64,000 nt of DNA from assembly GCA_021822605.1 (NCBI GenBank), contig JAKAQL010000007.1, forward strand, positions 1 to 64,000. Direction: 5' to 3'. The position numbers and the translations under genes were made by a program. The DNA comes from Actinomycetes bacterium (lineage in GTDB: Bacteria; Actinomycetota; Acidimicrobiia; Acidimicrobiales; Acidimicrobiaceae). This document shows, one piece after another, positions 41,686 to 50,849 of the stretch. The notes beneath the pieces are model-generated. The model searched no databases. It saw only the letters and a program-made list of their open reading frames with translations, and was not told the origin of the DNA. The stretch's first letter is position 1, and every line of letters begins with the position of its first letter.

Positions 41686-43702
41686 CTATCACTCCTATCT
41701 GAATCAACGTAAGCGAAGGAGCAAGCTCCCTCACAGCCAACACTGGAATCGACGCATCACCGGTGCGCAGGGTCTGGAAGAGTGCCCGCCGAATAGCAGG
41801 CATGCACACGAGTACTGGTTCATGACCCTCAATCTCTGCTCGCAACTTGGCTGCCCGGATCTCCTCCCGAAGGTGGACGATCTCTTCCATGCCAATACCT
41901 AACATCCGACGGCCATCCACCGTCACCAGACTCTCAGCAAAGCGCATCTCCAGCTGTGATGAGAGGTAGACAACCGCCAATCTTCCATCCTGAGCAAAGG
42001 TCGATGAGATAGCTCCACCGAGCGCCTCCCTCGCCGCGTCGAGAAGTGCATCTGGCTCCTTGGAAGTGCGGTACCGATCGACGATCGCTTCGACGATCGC
42101 TGGTAGATTCCTCACCGGAACTCGTTCGTCGAGGAGTTCCCGCAGGACTCGCTGGATGTCGCCCATAGCCACTTGTGCGGTGTTGAGTTCATCGACCACC
42201 ACCGGGGCAACTCGCTTAAGCGCATCGAGCATCTCCTTGGTCTGCTGTCGAGTCAGCAACGCTCCTGCATGGTGCTGGACAACCTCCGAGAGATGGGTGA
42301 CGATCACCGAGGAGCGATCGACGACGGTAGCTCCGAGCACTTGAGCCTGGGTTTTGTAGTCTGGTGGAATCCAACGAGCGCGCAGACCAAACACTGGGTC
42401 GACAGTCTCCTCACCGGGCAACGCATCGAGATTGTCACCGATGGCGAGTACGCGATCGCGAGGAACCTTGCCTCGGCTGATCTCCATCTCTGCGATCTTG
42501 ATGACATACTCGGTGGGTCCGATATCCAAATTATCGTGAGTTCGTACCGGTGGTAGCACGAAGCCCAGTTCGCCAGCCAACTTGCGGCGCAGCCCCTTCA
42601 CCCGCTCGAGAAGGTCGCCACCCTTTGTGGGATCCACCACATCGAGGAGTTCAAAACCCAACTCGAGTTCGAGAATCTCCACGCCAACGACGTCTTGAGC
42701 GGTTTCGGGGGCCGCTACCTGGGTCAGCGCCTCAGCGGTCGTCTCCTCGGTCCGATCAGGAGTCTTCGAGACTCGCCATCCAATCACAAAGACGGCACCA
42801 CCAACGAGCAGAAACGGAAGCTTTGGTAGGCCCGGCAGTAGACCGAGTGTGCCAATAATGCCTCCAGCGATCTGAAGGGCCACCGACTGTTTGAGGAGCT
42901 GCTGCAGCAGATCGAGGCCGAAGTCTGAGTCATTCGATGTTCGAGTCACGACCAGACCGGTCGCGATCGAGAGGAGAAGAGCCGGGATCTGACTCACGAG
43001 ACCGTCACCGACAGAGAGCAAGGAGTACGTATCGATCGACTGCGTGATCGAGAGATGATGTTGGACCACCCCGACGATGAAGCCACCGATGAGGTTGATC
43101 ACGGTGATCACGGCAGCGGCGATAGCATCACCCTTGATGAACTTCGATGCACCGTCCATCGCACCGTAGAAATCGGCCTCTTTCGAGATGCGCGCCCGCC
43201 GTCGCCGAGCCTCAGCCTCATCGATATGACCCGCATTGAGGTCGGCATCGATTGCCATCTGTTTACCGGGCATCGCATCCAGCGTGAAGCGAGCACCAAC
43301 CTCGGCAACGCGTCCAGCGCCAGCGGTAATGACGACGAACTGAATGATGAACAGGATGGCGAAGACAACCAGACCGACGACCACAGAACCACCGACGACG
43401 AAGTGGCCAAAACTCTCGATCACGGAACCGGCATAGGCATGCAACAACACCAATCGAGTCGCCGAGACGTTCAGTGCCAACCGAAACATGGTTGCAATGA
43501 GGAGCACCGACGGGAAGGCTGCGAACTCCAAGGGATCGGTCACTCGCAAAGAGACCCCGAGGACAACCAAAGCAAAGGTGATATTGGCGGTGATCAGAAT
43601 ATCGAGCAGCTGTGAGGGGATTGGAACGACCAGCATCACCACAATCACGGCGATGCCGATAGGTACCGCTAACGCCAAACGACGCATACGGGCACTCTCC
43701 AT
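41660..43702 (-). CDS. flhA: Flagellar export gate protein FlhA
   Basis: A 680-aa membrane protein from the ATG at 43702 (MESARMRRLALAVP), which follows GGGAGG. About eight N-terminal membrane spans include the conserved cytoplasmic FHIPEP-like region (FTLDAMPGKQMAIDADLNAGHIDEAEARRRR). The C-terminal cytosolic domain docks chaperone-substrate complexes. FlhA forms the nonameric ring of the type III export gate. The track start at 43759 lacks a ribosome site. Confidence 0.95.
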   Translation of the reverse strand: MESARMRRLALAVPIGIAVIVVMLVVPIPSQLLDILITANITFALVVLGVSLRVTDPLEFAAFPSVLLIATMFRLALNVSATRLVLLHAYAGSVIESFGHFVVGGSVVVGLVVFAILFIIQFVVITAGAGRVAEVGARFTLDAMPGKQMAIDADLNAGHIDEAEARRRRARISKEADFYGAMDGASKFIKGDAIAAAVITVINLIGGFIVGVVQHHLSITQSIDTYSLLSVGDGLVSQIPALLLSIATGLVVTRTSNDSDFGLDLLQQLLKQSVALQIAGGIIGTLGLLPGLPKLPFLLVGGAVFVIGWRVSKTPDRTEETTAEALTQVAAPETAQDVVGVEILELELGFELLDVVDPTKGGDLLERVKGLRRKLAGELGFVLPPVRTHDNLDIGPTEYVIKIAEMEISRGKVPRDRVLAIGDNLDALPGEETVDPVFGLRARWIPPDYKTQAQVLGATVVDRSSVIVTHLSEVVQHHAGALLTRQQTKEMLDALKRVAPVVVDELNTAQVAMGDIQRVLRELLDERVPVRNLPAIVEAIVDRYRTSKEPDALLDAAREALGGAISSTFAQDGRLAVVYLSSQLEMRFAESLVTVDGRRMLGIGMEEIVHLREEIRAAKLRAEIEGHEPVLVCMPAIRRALFQTLRTGDASIPVLAVRELAPSLTLIQIGVIGDVEPATV

Positions 43703-43759
43703 GGTCCTCCCTCTAGAACCTTGGTCATCCTTAAGAACAGGCTTCATCCGTGTATTCAA

Positions 43760-43777
43760 CGCTTCGTCAGTGAAGCG
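43760..43777 (-). other. Hairpin in the flhB-flhA gap
   Basis: CGCTTC/GAAGCG with a 6-nt loop lies in the 121-nt gap between flhB and flhA, one of the larger gaps in the cluster. There is no U-run after it on the coding strand. It could attenuate or protect the message; this is inference. Confidence 0.3.
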
Positions 43778-43823
43778 CAGGACCTTTAATTAAAACTGAC
43801 AACGAGCGATGAATCGTGCACCT

Positions 43824-44954
43824 TTAGGTCGCGAGTTCCGTGAGGACTCGTTCGAGAATCTCCTCGGGGATCTCATCTAGGTTTGACTGATGGCTCGACT
43901 CGTAATACCTGGCGGTTGTCGAGAGCTGATAGACAAAGGCCAGGAGGCGAGCCACCACTAGAAACAGGGAGCCGGGGATAGACTCGCCGACCGACACCGC
44001 AATGTTGAGCGCGCGAGCCAAGGGCGGGTCGATGACGATTGGTACTCCTGCCGCCCGTGCACGCTCCCGAATAGTGGCAGCGATGTACTCTGAACCCTTG
44101 GCCAACACGACAGGTGCACGATGAGTCGCCGGCTCGTATTTGAGGGCAACGGCCACATGGGTGGGATTGGCTACTACCACATCTGCGAGGGCAACATTGG
44201 CAATCATTCGCCGTCGCGAAAGCTCGCGAGCGACCCGCCGACGCCTCCCTTTGGTCTGCATATCTCCTTCATACTGCTTGATCTCGTCCTTAACCTCCTG
44301 GCGAGTCATGAGCAACTGTTTTCGCATCTGCGTACGCGAACGGCCGTAGTCGACGAGTGCAATAGCAAGTCCTAACACACCGGTAAGACGCACCAATGCA
44401 AGACTCATCGAAGCGACTTGTGCTGCGACCGCAAGCGGTGCTATCGACGCTGACGTGAGGGTATCGATACCCCCGAGGAGCAAGAGTGCTGAGACAACCA
44501 CCACGATCAACAACTTCACGAGCGACTTCGCTGCCTCGATCGCTGGGGTGGTCGAGAAGATGCGTGACAGGTTCTGCTTGGGTGAAAAGTGCGTGAAGGT
44601 CGGTTTTATTTTCTTTGGTACGAAGCGTATGCCAACCTGTGCGACGTTGATCAGTGCAACAAAGGCAGCGACCGGTGTAGCAACAATAAGGGCGAGCTCC
44701 CCCACAGTCTCGAGTCCGGACTCGAGACGACGGAGTGCCGTCGCCGTCGTCACGTTCGTGCCACCATCGAAGGCGAGATAACCAAACGCAACGATCTTTG
44801 ACTCCACGAGATGAAACATCAACGGTGCGGCCAGTGAAAACGCGAGGATTACCAACCAGGTCGCCAGCTCTGCGGAGCGTGCGACCGTCCCCTCCTTCTT
44901 GGCCTTTTGTAACTTGTGTGCCGTGGGCTCTTCAGTGCCCTCATTCTTTGGCAC
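43824..44954 (-). CDS. flhB: Flagellar export switch protein FlhB
   Basis: A 376-aa protein with four membrane spans and a cytosolic C-terminal domain. The autocleavage site NPTH is present (VVANPTHVAVALKYEP); cleavage there switches secretion from rod/hook to filament proteins. The N-terminal EPTAHKLQKAKKEG is standard. It abuts fliR with no gap. Confidence 0.95.
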   Translation of the reverse strand: MPKNEGTEEPTAHKLQKAKKEGTVARSAELATWLVILAFSLAAPLMFHLVESKIVAFGYLAFDGGTNVTTATALRRLESGLETVGELALIVATPVAAFVALINVAQVGIRFVPKKIKPTFTHFSPKQNLSRIFSTTPAIEAAKSLVKLLIVVVVSALLLLGGIDTLTSASIAPLAVAAQVASMSLALVRLTGVLGLAIALVDYGRSRTQMRKQLLMTRQEVKDEIKQYEGDMQTKGRRRRVARELSRRRMIANVALADVVVANPTHVAVALKYEPATHRAPVVLAKGSEYIAATIRERARAAGVPIVIDPPLARALNIAVSVGESIPGSLFLVVARLLAFVYQLSTTARYYESSHQSNLDEIPEEILERVLTELAT

Positions 44955-45713
44955 CTATCCTCCCAACAGGTCGTGTTCAGCAGCTAAAAGGTCCCGGATC
45001 GAGGTATCAAAGAGATGAGGCAACAGGGGCACCGCCACCACCATCAGTATGAATGACAGGAGGATCTGCAGTGGAAAAATAAAGGTCAATGCGTAAAGTT
45101 GAGGCGCGACCTTGGTGAGGATACCGACGACGATCTGAGAGAAGAACATCACCGCGAGAATCGGAGAGGCCACCTCAAGCGAGGAGACAAAGAGGATGGT
45201 CACCGACTTCACCAAGATGCCGAGCGTGAAGGACAGATGAAAGAGGTTCGGCGTCCCAAAGCTCGCGAAATACCCGTGGATCACCACCACATCGGCACCC
45301 GAGACAAAGAAGAGGACGATCCACATCAGGTTGTAGAACTCACCGGTCACTGGCGTCTCGTTCAGTGACAGTGGGTCGAGGGCCGGTGGCGTCGAGAAGC
45401 CACCAAAGAGACCGACCAACCCACCCGCTGACTCCCCGAGGGAGACAAACAGCATGGCGAAGAAGCCAAGCGCTGCCCCGATCAGGAGTTGTTCAGCAGT
45501 CGTGCCGATCAAGCCACCAGTCGTCGTCGGTAGCGCCATCCCATGAACGAGAGGTGACTCAGTCCCAAGACCGAAGGCGACGGCGATCGCCACTCTGGCC
45601 GTGATCGGAACCACCGGCATCGCGAACGGGAAGGCAACCAGAATAAAACCCATCGACCGAGAGAAGGCAAGGAGATAGCCGATCAACCAGTGTGCATCGA
45701 AGGCTACCTGCAT
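44955..45713 (-). CDS. fliR: Flagellar export gate protein FliR
   Basis: A 252-aa membrane protein with about six spans. Family stretches are LLAFSRSMGFILVAFPFA, ILVKSVTILFVSSLEVASPILAVMFFSQIVVGILTKVAPQL and FPLQILLSFILM. It is part of the FliPQR export gate in the basal body. Order fliP-fliQ-fliR-flhB-flhA is the common one. Confidence 0.93.
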   Translation of the reverse strand: MQVAFDAHWLIGYLLAFSRSMGFILVAFPFAMPVVPITARVAIAVAFGLGTESPLVHGMALPTTTGGLIGTTAEQLLIGAALGFFAMLFVSLGESAGGLVGLFGGFSTPPALDPLSLNETPVTGEFYNLMWIVLFFVSGADVVVIHGYFASFGTPNLFHLSFTLGILVKSVTILFVSSLEVASPILAVMFFSQIVVGILTKVAPQLYALTFIFPLQILLSFILMVVAVPLLPHLFDTSIRDLLAAEHDLLGG

Positions 45714-45743
45714 ACAAACCCGTTTCTTTGGCGCTTGGCCATC

Positions 45744-46019
45744 TCAAAGAGAACTCACCAACGAAGGGATGTCACGGTACATCTGGATCGTAAACCCATC
45801 GAGCTGAGAGAGCATCCAATGGCCGGCCAGGAAGATGATGAGTGCGATCACGACGAGCTTTGGGAGGAAACTCAAGGTCGCCTCTTGGATCTGGGTGAGC
45901 GTCTGGATGAAGGCGACGACGAGGCCGATCGCCAGGGCTCCCGCGAGCACCGGTCCGGCGAGCTTGGCCGCGAGGTAGAGCGTTTGACCCGCAATCTGGA
46001 GAACTGGTCCGTCGTTCAT
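45744..46019 (-). CDS. fliQ: Flagellar export gate protein FliQ
   Basis: A 91-aa protein with two membrane helices: LAGPVLAGALAIGLVVAFIQTLTQIQEATLSF and LVVIALIIFLAGHWML. The motif TQIQEATLSFLPK is diagnostic. It sits between fliP and fliR, 18 nt from fliP. Confidence 0.94.
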   Translation of the reverse strand: MNDGPVLQIAGQTLYLAAKLAGPVLAGALAIGLVVAFIQTLTQIQEATLSFLPKLVVIALIIFLAGHWMLSQLDGFTIQMYRDIPSLVSSL

Positions 46020-46037
46020 CGCCTACTCATTTCTTAC

Positions 46038-46754
46038 TCATTTCATGCTCACTAATAGCGCATGCACGACAAGCGTCCAGCCATCGACCATGACAAAGAG
46101 CAACAGCTTGAACGGAAGGGATACCAGTGTTGGTGGCAGCATCATCATGCCCAAGCTCATCAGGATCGATGACACCACCAAGTCGATCACGAGGAAGGGC
46201 AGGAAGATCACAAACCCGATGATGAAGGCGGAGTGCAGCTCCGAGAGGAGAAACGCTGGGATCACCGCATCCATCGAGACCTTCGCAGGCGCCACGGTAC
46301 CCTGATGGTTCACCTTGGCAAAGAGCTCAAGCTCCTGAGTCCGCGTGTTGGAGAGCATCCACTCCTTGATCGGGGTCTGTGCCCGATCATAGGCTTGCAC
46401 CGCATTGATCTGCCCATGTAGATACGGTTGGACCGCGATGTGATCGACCGTTTTGATGGTCGGCGCCATAATGAAGATCGCGAGAAAGAGGGCGAGCCCC
46501 GCCAACACCTGGTTCGGAGGAGTCGCGGTGAGTCCGAGGGCGTTGCGCGTGATCGAGAGCACCACGACGATCTGAACAAACCCCGTCAGGAGAATGAGCA
46601 GCGATGGTGCAACGGACAACAGGGTGAGCACCAAGATGATGATCAGCGATTCGCTCGGCCCCGAGGAGCCGTGGAGGCTGATATTGAGGCTTGGAAGATT
46701 GGTTCCTGGACCAACGGCGCCTAGCAGCACCGTTCCTAGCGAAGTGGAGCCCAT
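46038..46754 (-). CDS. fliP: Flagellar export gate protein FliP
   Basis: A 238-aa membrane protein. The first hydrophobic part is weak as a classical signal peptide; the body has LSVAPSLLILLTGFVQIVVVLSITRNALGLTATPPNQVLAGLALFL and VIPAFLLSELHSAFIIGFVIFLPFLVIDLVVSSILMSLGMMMLPP, both hallmarks of FliP. It forms the core pentamer of the export gate. Confidence 0.95.
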   Translation of the reverse strand: MGSTSLGTVLLGAVGPGTNLPSLNISLHGSSGPSESLIIILVLTLLSVAPSLLILLTGFVQIVVVLSITRNALGLTATPPNQVLAGLALFLAIFIMAPTIKTVDHIAVQPYLHGQINAVQAYDRAQTPIKEWMLSNTRTQELELFAKVNHQGTVAPAKVSMDAVIPAFLLSELHSAFIIGFVIFLPFLVIDLVVSSILMSLGMMMLPPTLVSLPFKLLLFVMVDGWTLVVHALLVSMK

Positions 46755-46757
46755 TGA

Positions 46758-47177
46758 CTAACTCGGTTGTCCGCCGAGTAGTCGACGAATGCCAGCTACC
46801 ACGCTCTCCTTCTGCCGTCCATGCCAGATATCGCCATTCGTCCTACCCCAAGTCGCCAGCAGTTCTCGTTCAGGATCCTCAATCATTGAAAGATCCATGA
46901 CCTCGACTGGCTCCTCAGGGGCGAGCTCCGCACTGAGCTCCCCGAGAAGTTGAAGCTGCGTGCCGGAGACCCCGATAAGCAGGCGCTTCTCCCCTGCATC
47001 GAGTACAAAGATGTTCGCCTTCTGGCCAAGGGCGACCCGCTGGGTCACCTTGAGTGGTCCGTGCCCTCGCTCGGTACCCATCATCCCGATACGTCGGCGT
47101 TTGGCAACCTTGCCCATACCGACGATGAGTGCAATGACGGCCCCAAGCGCCAGCAACGCGGTGACGATCGACCCCAT
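46758..47177 (-). CDS. fliO: Flagellar protein FliO
   Basis: A 139-aa protein: one N-terminal membrane helix (IVTALLALGAVIALIVGMG), then a basic stretch and a FliO-like cytosolic domain (VTQRVALGQKANIFVLDAGEKRLLIGVSGTQLQLLGEL). It helps assemble FliP. The start shares one base with the fliN stop at 47177, and fliP begins 3 nt after it. Confidence 0.85.
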   Translation of the reverse strand: MGSIVTALLALGAVIALIVGMGKVAKRRRIGMMGTERGHGPLKVTQRVALGQKANIFVLDAGEKRLLIGVSGTQLQLLGELSAELAPEEPVEVMDLSMIEDPERELLATWGRTNGDIWHGRQKESVVAGIRRLLGGQPS

Positions 47178-47485
47178 CAGCGCCCAGCCCTCAAGTTGTC
47201 GACCTCCTCAGAGTTGACGACCTCGACGATGCGCACGCCAAACTCATCATCAACGACGACCACCTCACCGTGGGCGACCAGGGTTCCATTCACCAAAACA
47301 TCAACTGGCGCGTTTGCAGCGCGATCGAGTTCGATGACATCCCCGCTGGTAAGGTTCAGGAGTGCCTTGACTGACATCTTTGCCCTACCGAGCTCTACGG
47401 TGAGCTCCATCTCGACGTTACGAAGCACCGCGAGATTATCGACCGCCGCCGGCCGTACGGCCTCGACTATCTCCTCGTTTTCCAT
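47177..47485 (-). CDS. fliN: Flagellar motor switch protein FliN
   Basis: A 102-aa protein consisting almost only of the SpoA/FliN domain: LRNVEMELTVELGRAKMSVKALLNLTSGDVIELDR, PVDVLVNGTLVAHGEVVVVDDEFGVRIVEV. It forms the lower C-ring with FliM. There is no CheC/FliY domain. It follows fliM after 2 nt. Confidence 0.93.
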   Translation of the reverse strand: MENEEIVEAVRPAAVDNLAVLRNVEMELTVELGRAKMSVKALLNLTSGDVIELDRAANAPVDVLVNGTLVAHGEVVVVDDEFGVRIVEVVNSEEVDNLRAGR

Positions 47486-47487
47486 CC

Positions 47488-48393
47488 TTACTCCTCCTCA
47501 CCCACAATGATTGCCGCGACACGAGAACCTGCCTGTCCCAGTACCGCCTTGTACAACTCAACCCGATCCACCACCACCGACATCGGACGACTCTTGCGGT
47601 GCCCAAGGCCCACCACATCTCCTGGTTGAAGAGAGAGAAAGGCCTGCGACGAGATCGTCGTCGAGGCCAAACGAACTCGGGCGACAACTGGTACCTCCTG
47701 GAGTCGACGTTCGAAGGCCGCCTGGAAGTCAGTCCCGCCCTCCTGCATGACGACCGCCCGAGATGAGATCGTCTCGACAACGGGGCGCAGCATCGAATAG
47801 GGCAGGATCATCGAGAGCTCGCTCACCGGGTCATCACCAAGCGAGAAACGGAACTTCGCCCACACGCACATCTCGCCAAGGGGTATACCCTGGATGAACT
47901 CCAAGGACGGCTCGGTGTGAATCCGATCTGGTACGACGGGAGTCTGGGTCGAGATCGCCGCTGCAACCTGGGTCACCATATCCTCAAAGAGTTTGGAGGC
48001 GAGGCTCTGTTCGAGGTCGGTCAGTTCACGCGGTTCAATCGGCGGTGAGTCCCCTTCACCTCCAAGGCGAAGGTCGATCAGTCGGAGGGTAACCGCGGCC
48101 GGCAAAAAGATCGTCGCTCGCGAGGCGAGCGGATGGAGCGCAAAGTTAATCACGAGCCCAGAGCCGGTGAGCTCCGAGAGCACGCTCTCCCACGACAGCT
48201 GGTCGATCGCGTCGAGTTCGATCTTGACATTCCGGCGAAGGGCCGCGCCCAGCAGGATTGCGCTCGGCCGCGATGCACTCTCTAGCAACAACTCCACACC
48301 ACGCAGATGGGAGCGTTCAAAACTTCTTGGTAGACGAAAGTCGACTGGTCGTATCGATCGTCGTTTCTGATCCTCTGTGGTCTCCCCGGTCAT
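47488..48393 (-). CDS. fliM: Flagellar motor switch protein FliM
   Basis: A 301-aa C-ring protein. After a short head it has the FliM middle domain (VDFRLPRSFERSHLRGVELLLESASR; FLPAAVTLRLIDLRLGG; LTDLEQSLASKLFEDMV) and a C-terminal SpoA domain (VPVVARVRLASTTISSQAFLSLQPGDVVGLG). The N-terminal LSQxEIDALL-type motif that binds phospho-CheY in other bacteria is not visible; the protein starts MTGETTEDQKRRSIRP. Confidence 0.92.
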   Translation of the reverse strand: MTGETTEDQKRRSIRPVDFRLPRSFERSHLRGVELLLESASRPSAILLGAALRRNVKIELDAIDQLSWESVLSELTGSGLVINFALHPLASRATIFLPAAVTLRLIDLRLGGEGDSPPIEPRELTDLEQSLASKLFEDMVTQVAAAISTQTPVVPDRIHTEPSLEFIQGIPLGEMCVWAKFRFSLGDDPVSELSMILPYSMLRPVVETISSRAVVMQEGGTDFQAAFERRLQEVPVVARVRLASTTISSQAFLSLQPGDVVGLGHRKSRPMSVVVDRVELYKAVLGQAGSRVAAIIVGEEE

Positions 48394-48438
48394 GGATTCT
48401 TCATCGACCGTAGAACGGCCGACTAAAGAAGTTCCTTC

Positions 48439-48924
48439 CTACTGCACGATGAAACTCGCAAAAAGAATGGACTGCACCGTATCCCAGGGCTTTGGTCCAG
48501 TGTGTAACACCGCGTTGAACGCATTGGTCAATGCCACGGCCGCCTGCGTTCGGCCTGAGGTCGGGAGTAACTCGCTGTAGCCCATACCACCAAAGCTCAA
48601 GATCGCAGCGTTGTTGAGCTGAGGGAGATCTTTGACAACCTCGGTCTTCGTATCCCCCGGGGCGAGTTCAAGGAGCATCTGAGCCTGAACGATGTGGCCA
48701 TCATCGAGGTTCGTCGTGATGACCGGCATCGTGTACGAGACGCTCGGTAGCGTTACCACCGTCTTGGCTCCCTTCGCAGTCTTAGCTGGCTTTTTCAGCA
48801 CCAGAAAGTACCCCGCCACAGCCAAAACCACTACCAACAAGAGAACGAGTATCAGCTTCTTCTTGCCCTTCTTCTTCGGCTGTTCCTCTGGGGTCGCCTC
48901 GGCCGGTGCCATCTTGGTCGCCAT
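48439..48924 (-). CDS. fliL: Flagellar basal body protein FliL
   Basis: A 161-aa protein with a basic head (KKKGKKK), one membrane helix (LILVLLLVVVLAVAGYFLVL) and a periplasm-facing domain (VVTLPSVSYTMPVITTNLDDGHIVQAQMLLELAPGD) ending in VQSILFASFIVQ. FliL surrounds the stator and supports torque. It lies between motB and fliM, as is common. Confidence 0.88.
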   Translation of the reverse strand: MATKMAPAEATPEEQPKKKGKKKLILVLLLVVVLAVAGYFLVLKKPAKTAKGAKTVVTLPSVSYTMPVITTNLDDGHIVQAQMLLELAPGDTKTEVVKDLPQLNNAAILSFGGMGYSELLPTSGRTQAAVALTNAFNAVLHTGPKPWDTVQSILFASFIVQ

Positions 48925-48936
48925 TGTTGTGCCTCC

Positions 48937-49722
48937 TTACAGTCGGTTATTGGCTTGCGAATTAAGAATCACGACATCGACTCTACGGTTCAACGCCATG
49001 TTCGTCGGGCTTGAATTAGGTACGATTGGGTGGGTCGCGCCGAACCCAGTCGCCGAGAGCCGGTCTGCGCTGACCCCGTCGGAACGCATCAGCTGCTCTA
49101 AGACCGTCACCGCCCGTACCGCAGAGAGTTCAAAGTTCGACGAGAACGGTCCGCCATAGATCGGCGCCGAATCGGTGTAGCCCTCTACGTCGATGTCGTT
49201 TGGAAGTGGCTCGACCACCTTGCCGATAATGTTGACCACCTCAGTGCCGATTGACCCAAGGGTCGCGGAGTCGGTGTTGAAGAAGACCTTGTCCGAGAGG
49301 AGCCGGACAACCACCCCTCGCTTCTCGACCGCTACCTGGACATCGTTGGCAAGGTTCGCCTGCGCCAGCGCCGCATTGATCTGAGCTGCAAGCTGGCTGC
49401 TCTGCTGGGAGACACTCGCAGGAGTTCCTGCCCCAGTCTGGGGAATCGAGATCTGTGGAGGACCCGGGGTGATTCCTGGATGAGTGATGAGTGAGCGATG
49501 CTCCAAGAGGCCGGTTCCTCCCTTCAGGGCCGATTGGAGCTGGAGCTGTGAGAAGGTCTGCAACAATCCGGTTTTGAACTCATCGAACTTCTTCTGTGAG
49601 ATGCTGCTCATCGCGAACAACACGACAAAGAGCGCGAGCAGGAGCGTGATCATATCCGCGTACGTGAGCAACCAGCGTTCGGAGTTCTCCGCCTCCGCCT
49701 CGCCCTCGGCACGTTTTCCCAT
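48937..49722 (-). CDS. motB: Flagellar stator protein MotB
   Basis: A 261-aa protein. One N-terminal span, RWLLTYADMITLLLALFVVLFAM, carries the conserved ion-carrying Asp (YADM). A linker and an OmpA-like peptidoglycan-binding domain follow (VVRLLSDKVFFNTDSATLGS, IDVEGYTDSAPI, FELSAVRAVTVLEQLM). It anchors the stator to the cell wall. Two nt separate it from motA. Whether the ion is H+ or Na+ cannot be told by eye. Confidence 0.94.
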   Translation of the reverse strand: MGKRAEGEAEAENSERWLLTYADMITLLLALFVVLFAMSSISQKKFDEFKTGLLQTFSQLQLQSALKGGTGLLEHRSLITHPGITPGPPQISIPQTGAGTPASVSQQSSQLAAQINAALAQANLANDVQVAVEKRGVVVRLLSDKVFFNTDSATLGSIGTEVVNIIGKVVEPLPNDIDVEGYTDSAPIYGGPFSSNFELSAVRAVTVLEQLMRSDGVSADRLSATGFGATHPIVPNSSPTNMALNRRVDVVILNSQANNRL

Positions 49723-49724
49723 GC

Positions 49725-50531
49725 CTAGGCCGCCTTGCCCTTACCCTGGCTCTTACCCTGCTTTGGGTTCTCCCCAGTTGCTCGATCCGCCGGTGCCAGA
49801 TAGGTCATGAGTTGTTGTTCAAGGAGGCGTGGCGAAGAACCACTCTGGATGGCCAAAGCGCCGTCGACGATGAGCAGTTTTGCCATGTGTTCTTGTTCGG
49901 CCAAATGGGCGAGTTTGTTCGAGATCGGCAGCCAGATCACATTCGCCGTCATCACCCCCCACAGGGTAGCGGTGAAGGCCGCTGAGATCGCTGGACCCAG
50001 CGTGTTTGGCGATGAGAGGTTAGCCAACACGTGGATCAGACCCATCACGGTACCGAGGATGCCGAGCGTTGGGGCAAAGCCCGCCATGTCTTTAAAGAAC
50101 TTGGCACCGGCCTTATGTCGAGATCGCATCGCCTCGATGTCAGCCTCGAGGATCTCTCGGATCTTCTCCCCATCGACCCCGTCGATGATGAGCTGGATAC
50201 CACTCTTCAAAAACGGATCGGTAAGATCCTTCGACGCTGTCTCCAACGCGAGCACACCCTCACGTCGCGCCATCTCTGCGAACTTGACGAGCATCTCCAC
50301 CGTCTCCTCCGCAGTCACCGCTTTCGCTAAGATCGCCGACTTCAGCGCCCCGACGATACGCCCAATCTCCTTGAGACGGACACCGGCCAAAGAGACACCG
50401 ATGGTGCCACCGATGACCAACAGCATCGCCGAGGGTGCGATCAGTGCCGCGGGGTTTCCACCATCGAGGATCATCGCCACCATCACTGCGATCAATGCAA
50501 AGACAATACCTACCGGGGTTGCAACATCCAT
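49725..50531 (-). CDS. motA: Flagellar stator protein MotA
   Basis: A 268-aa membrane protein with four spans: VGIVFALIAVMVAMIL, APSAMLLVIGGTIGVSLA, then a long cytosolic loop (EGVLALETASKDLTDPFLKSGIQLIIDGVDGEKIREIL) and FAPTLGILGTVMGLIHVL with the conserved prolines. It forms the ion channel with MotB. The C-terminal tail is basic and Gly/Lys rich. Confidence 0.94.
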   Translation of the reverse strand: MDVATPVGIVFALIAVMVAMILDGGNPAALIAPSAMLLVIGGTIGVSLAGVRLKEIGRIVGALKSAILAKAVTAEETVEMLVKFAEMARREGVLALETASKDLTDPFLKSGIQLIIDGVDGEKIREILEADIEAMRSRHKAGAKFFKDMAGFAPTLGILGTVMGLIHVLANLSSPNTLGPAISAAFTATLWGVMTANVIWLPISNKLAHLAEQEHMAKLLIVDGALAIQSGSSPRLLEQQLMTYLAPADRATGENPKQGKSQGKGKAA

Positions 50532-50533
50532 GT

Positions 50534-50776
50534 CTACTCCATCTCACTTCCATGTAGCACCATCAACGATCGGTGGTCCGAGCCTGCGAGCGTCGGATTG
50601 AAAATCCTCGCTTTGTACTCGACCACGATCGCAATAACCTCCGACACCGACTCCCTGACGACAAAACACGCTCCTGTTGTGAGTGTGATCACCGTGTCCG
50701 GTGTCGCTTCGATCTTCTCAATCAGATCTGCGTTCAGAATAACTGTCGATCCTGACAGCCGAGTTACCTCGATCAT
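50534..50776 (-). CDS. flbD: FlbD/SwrD-family flagellar protein
   Basis: An 80-aa protein from the ATG at 50776 (MIEVTRLSGSTVILNADLIEKIEATPDTVITLTTG), preceded by GGGAGGTGCACG. The sequence is a clear match to the small FlbD family, which raises motor power in Bacillus (SwrD). The usual place, between flgE and motA, is kept. The track start at 50812 is upstream of the ribosome site. Confidence 0.9.
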   Translation of the reverse strand: MIEVTRLSGSTVILNADLIEKIEATPDTVITLTTGACFVVRESVSEVIAIVVEYKARIFNPTLAGSDHRSLMVLHGSEME

Positions 50777-50849
50777 CGTGCACCTCCCATGTGCTGAAGG
50801 AAGCATCGGCACAAACCTAGGTCACCTCAAGGGTGAATAGGTGGCAATT

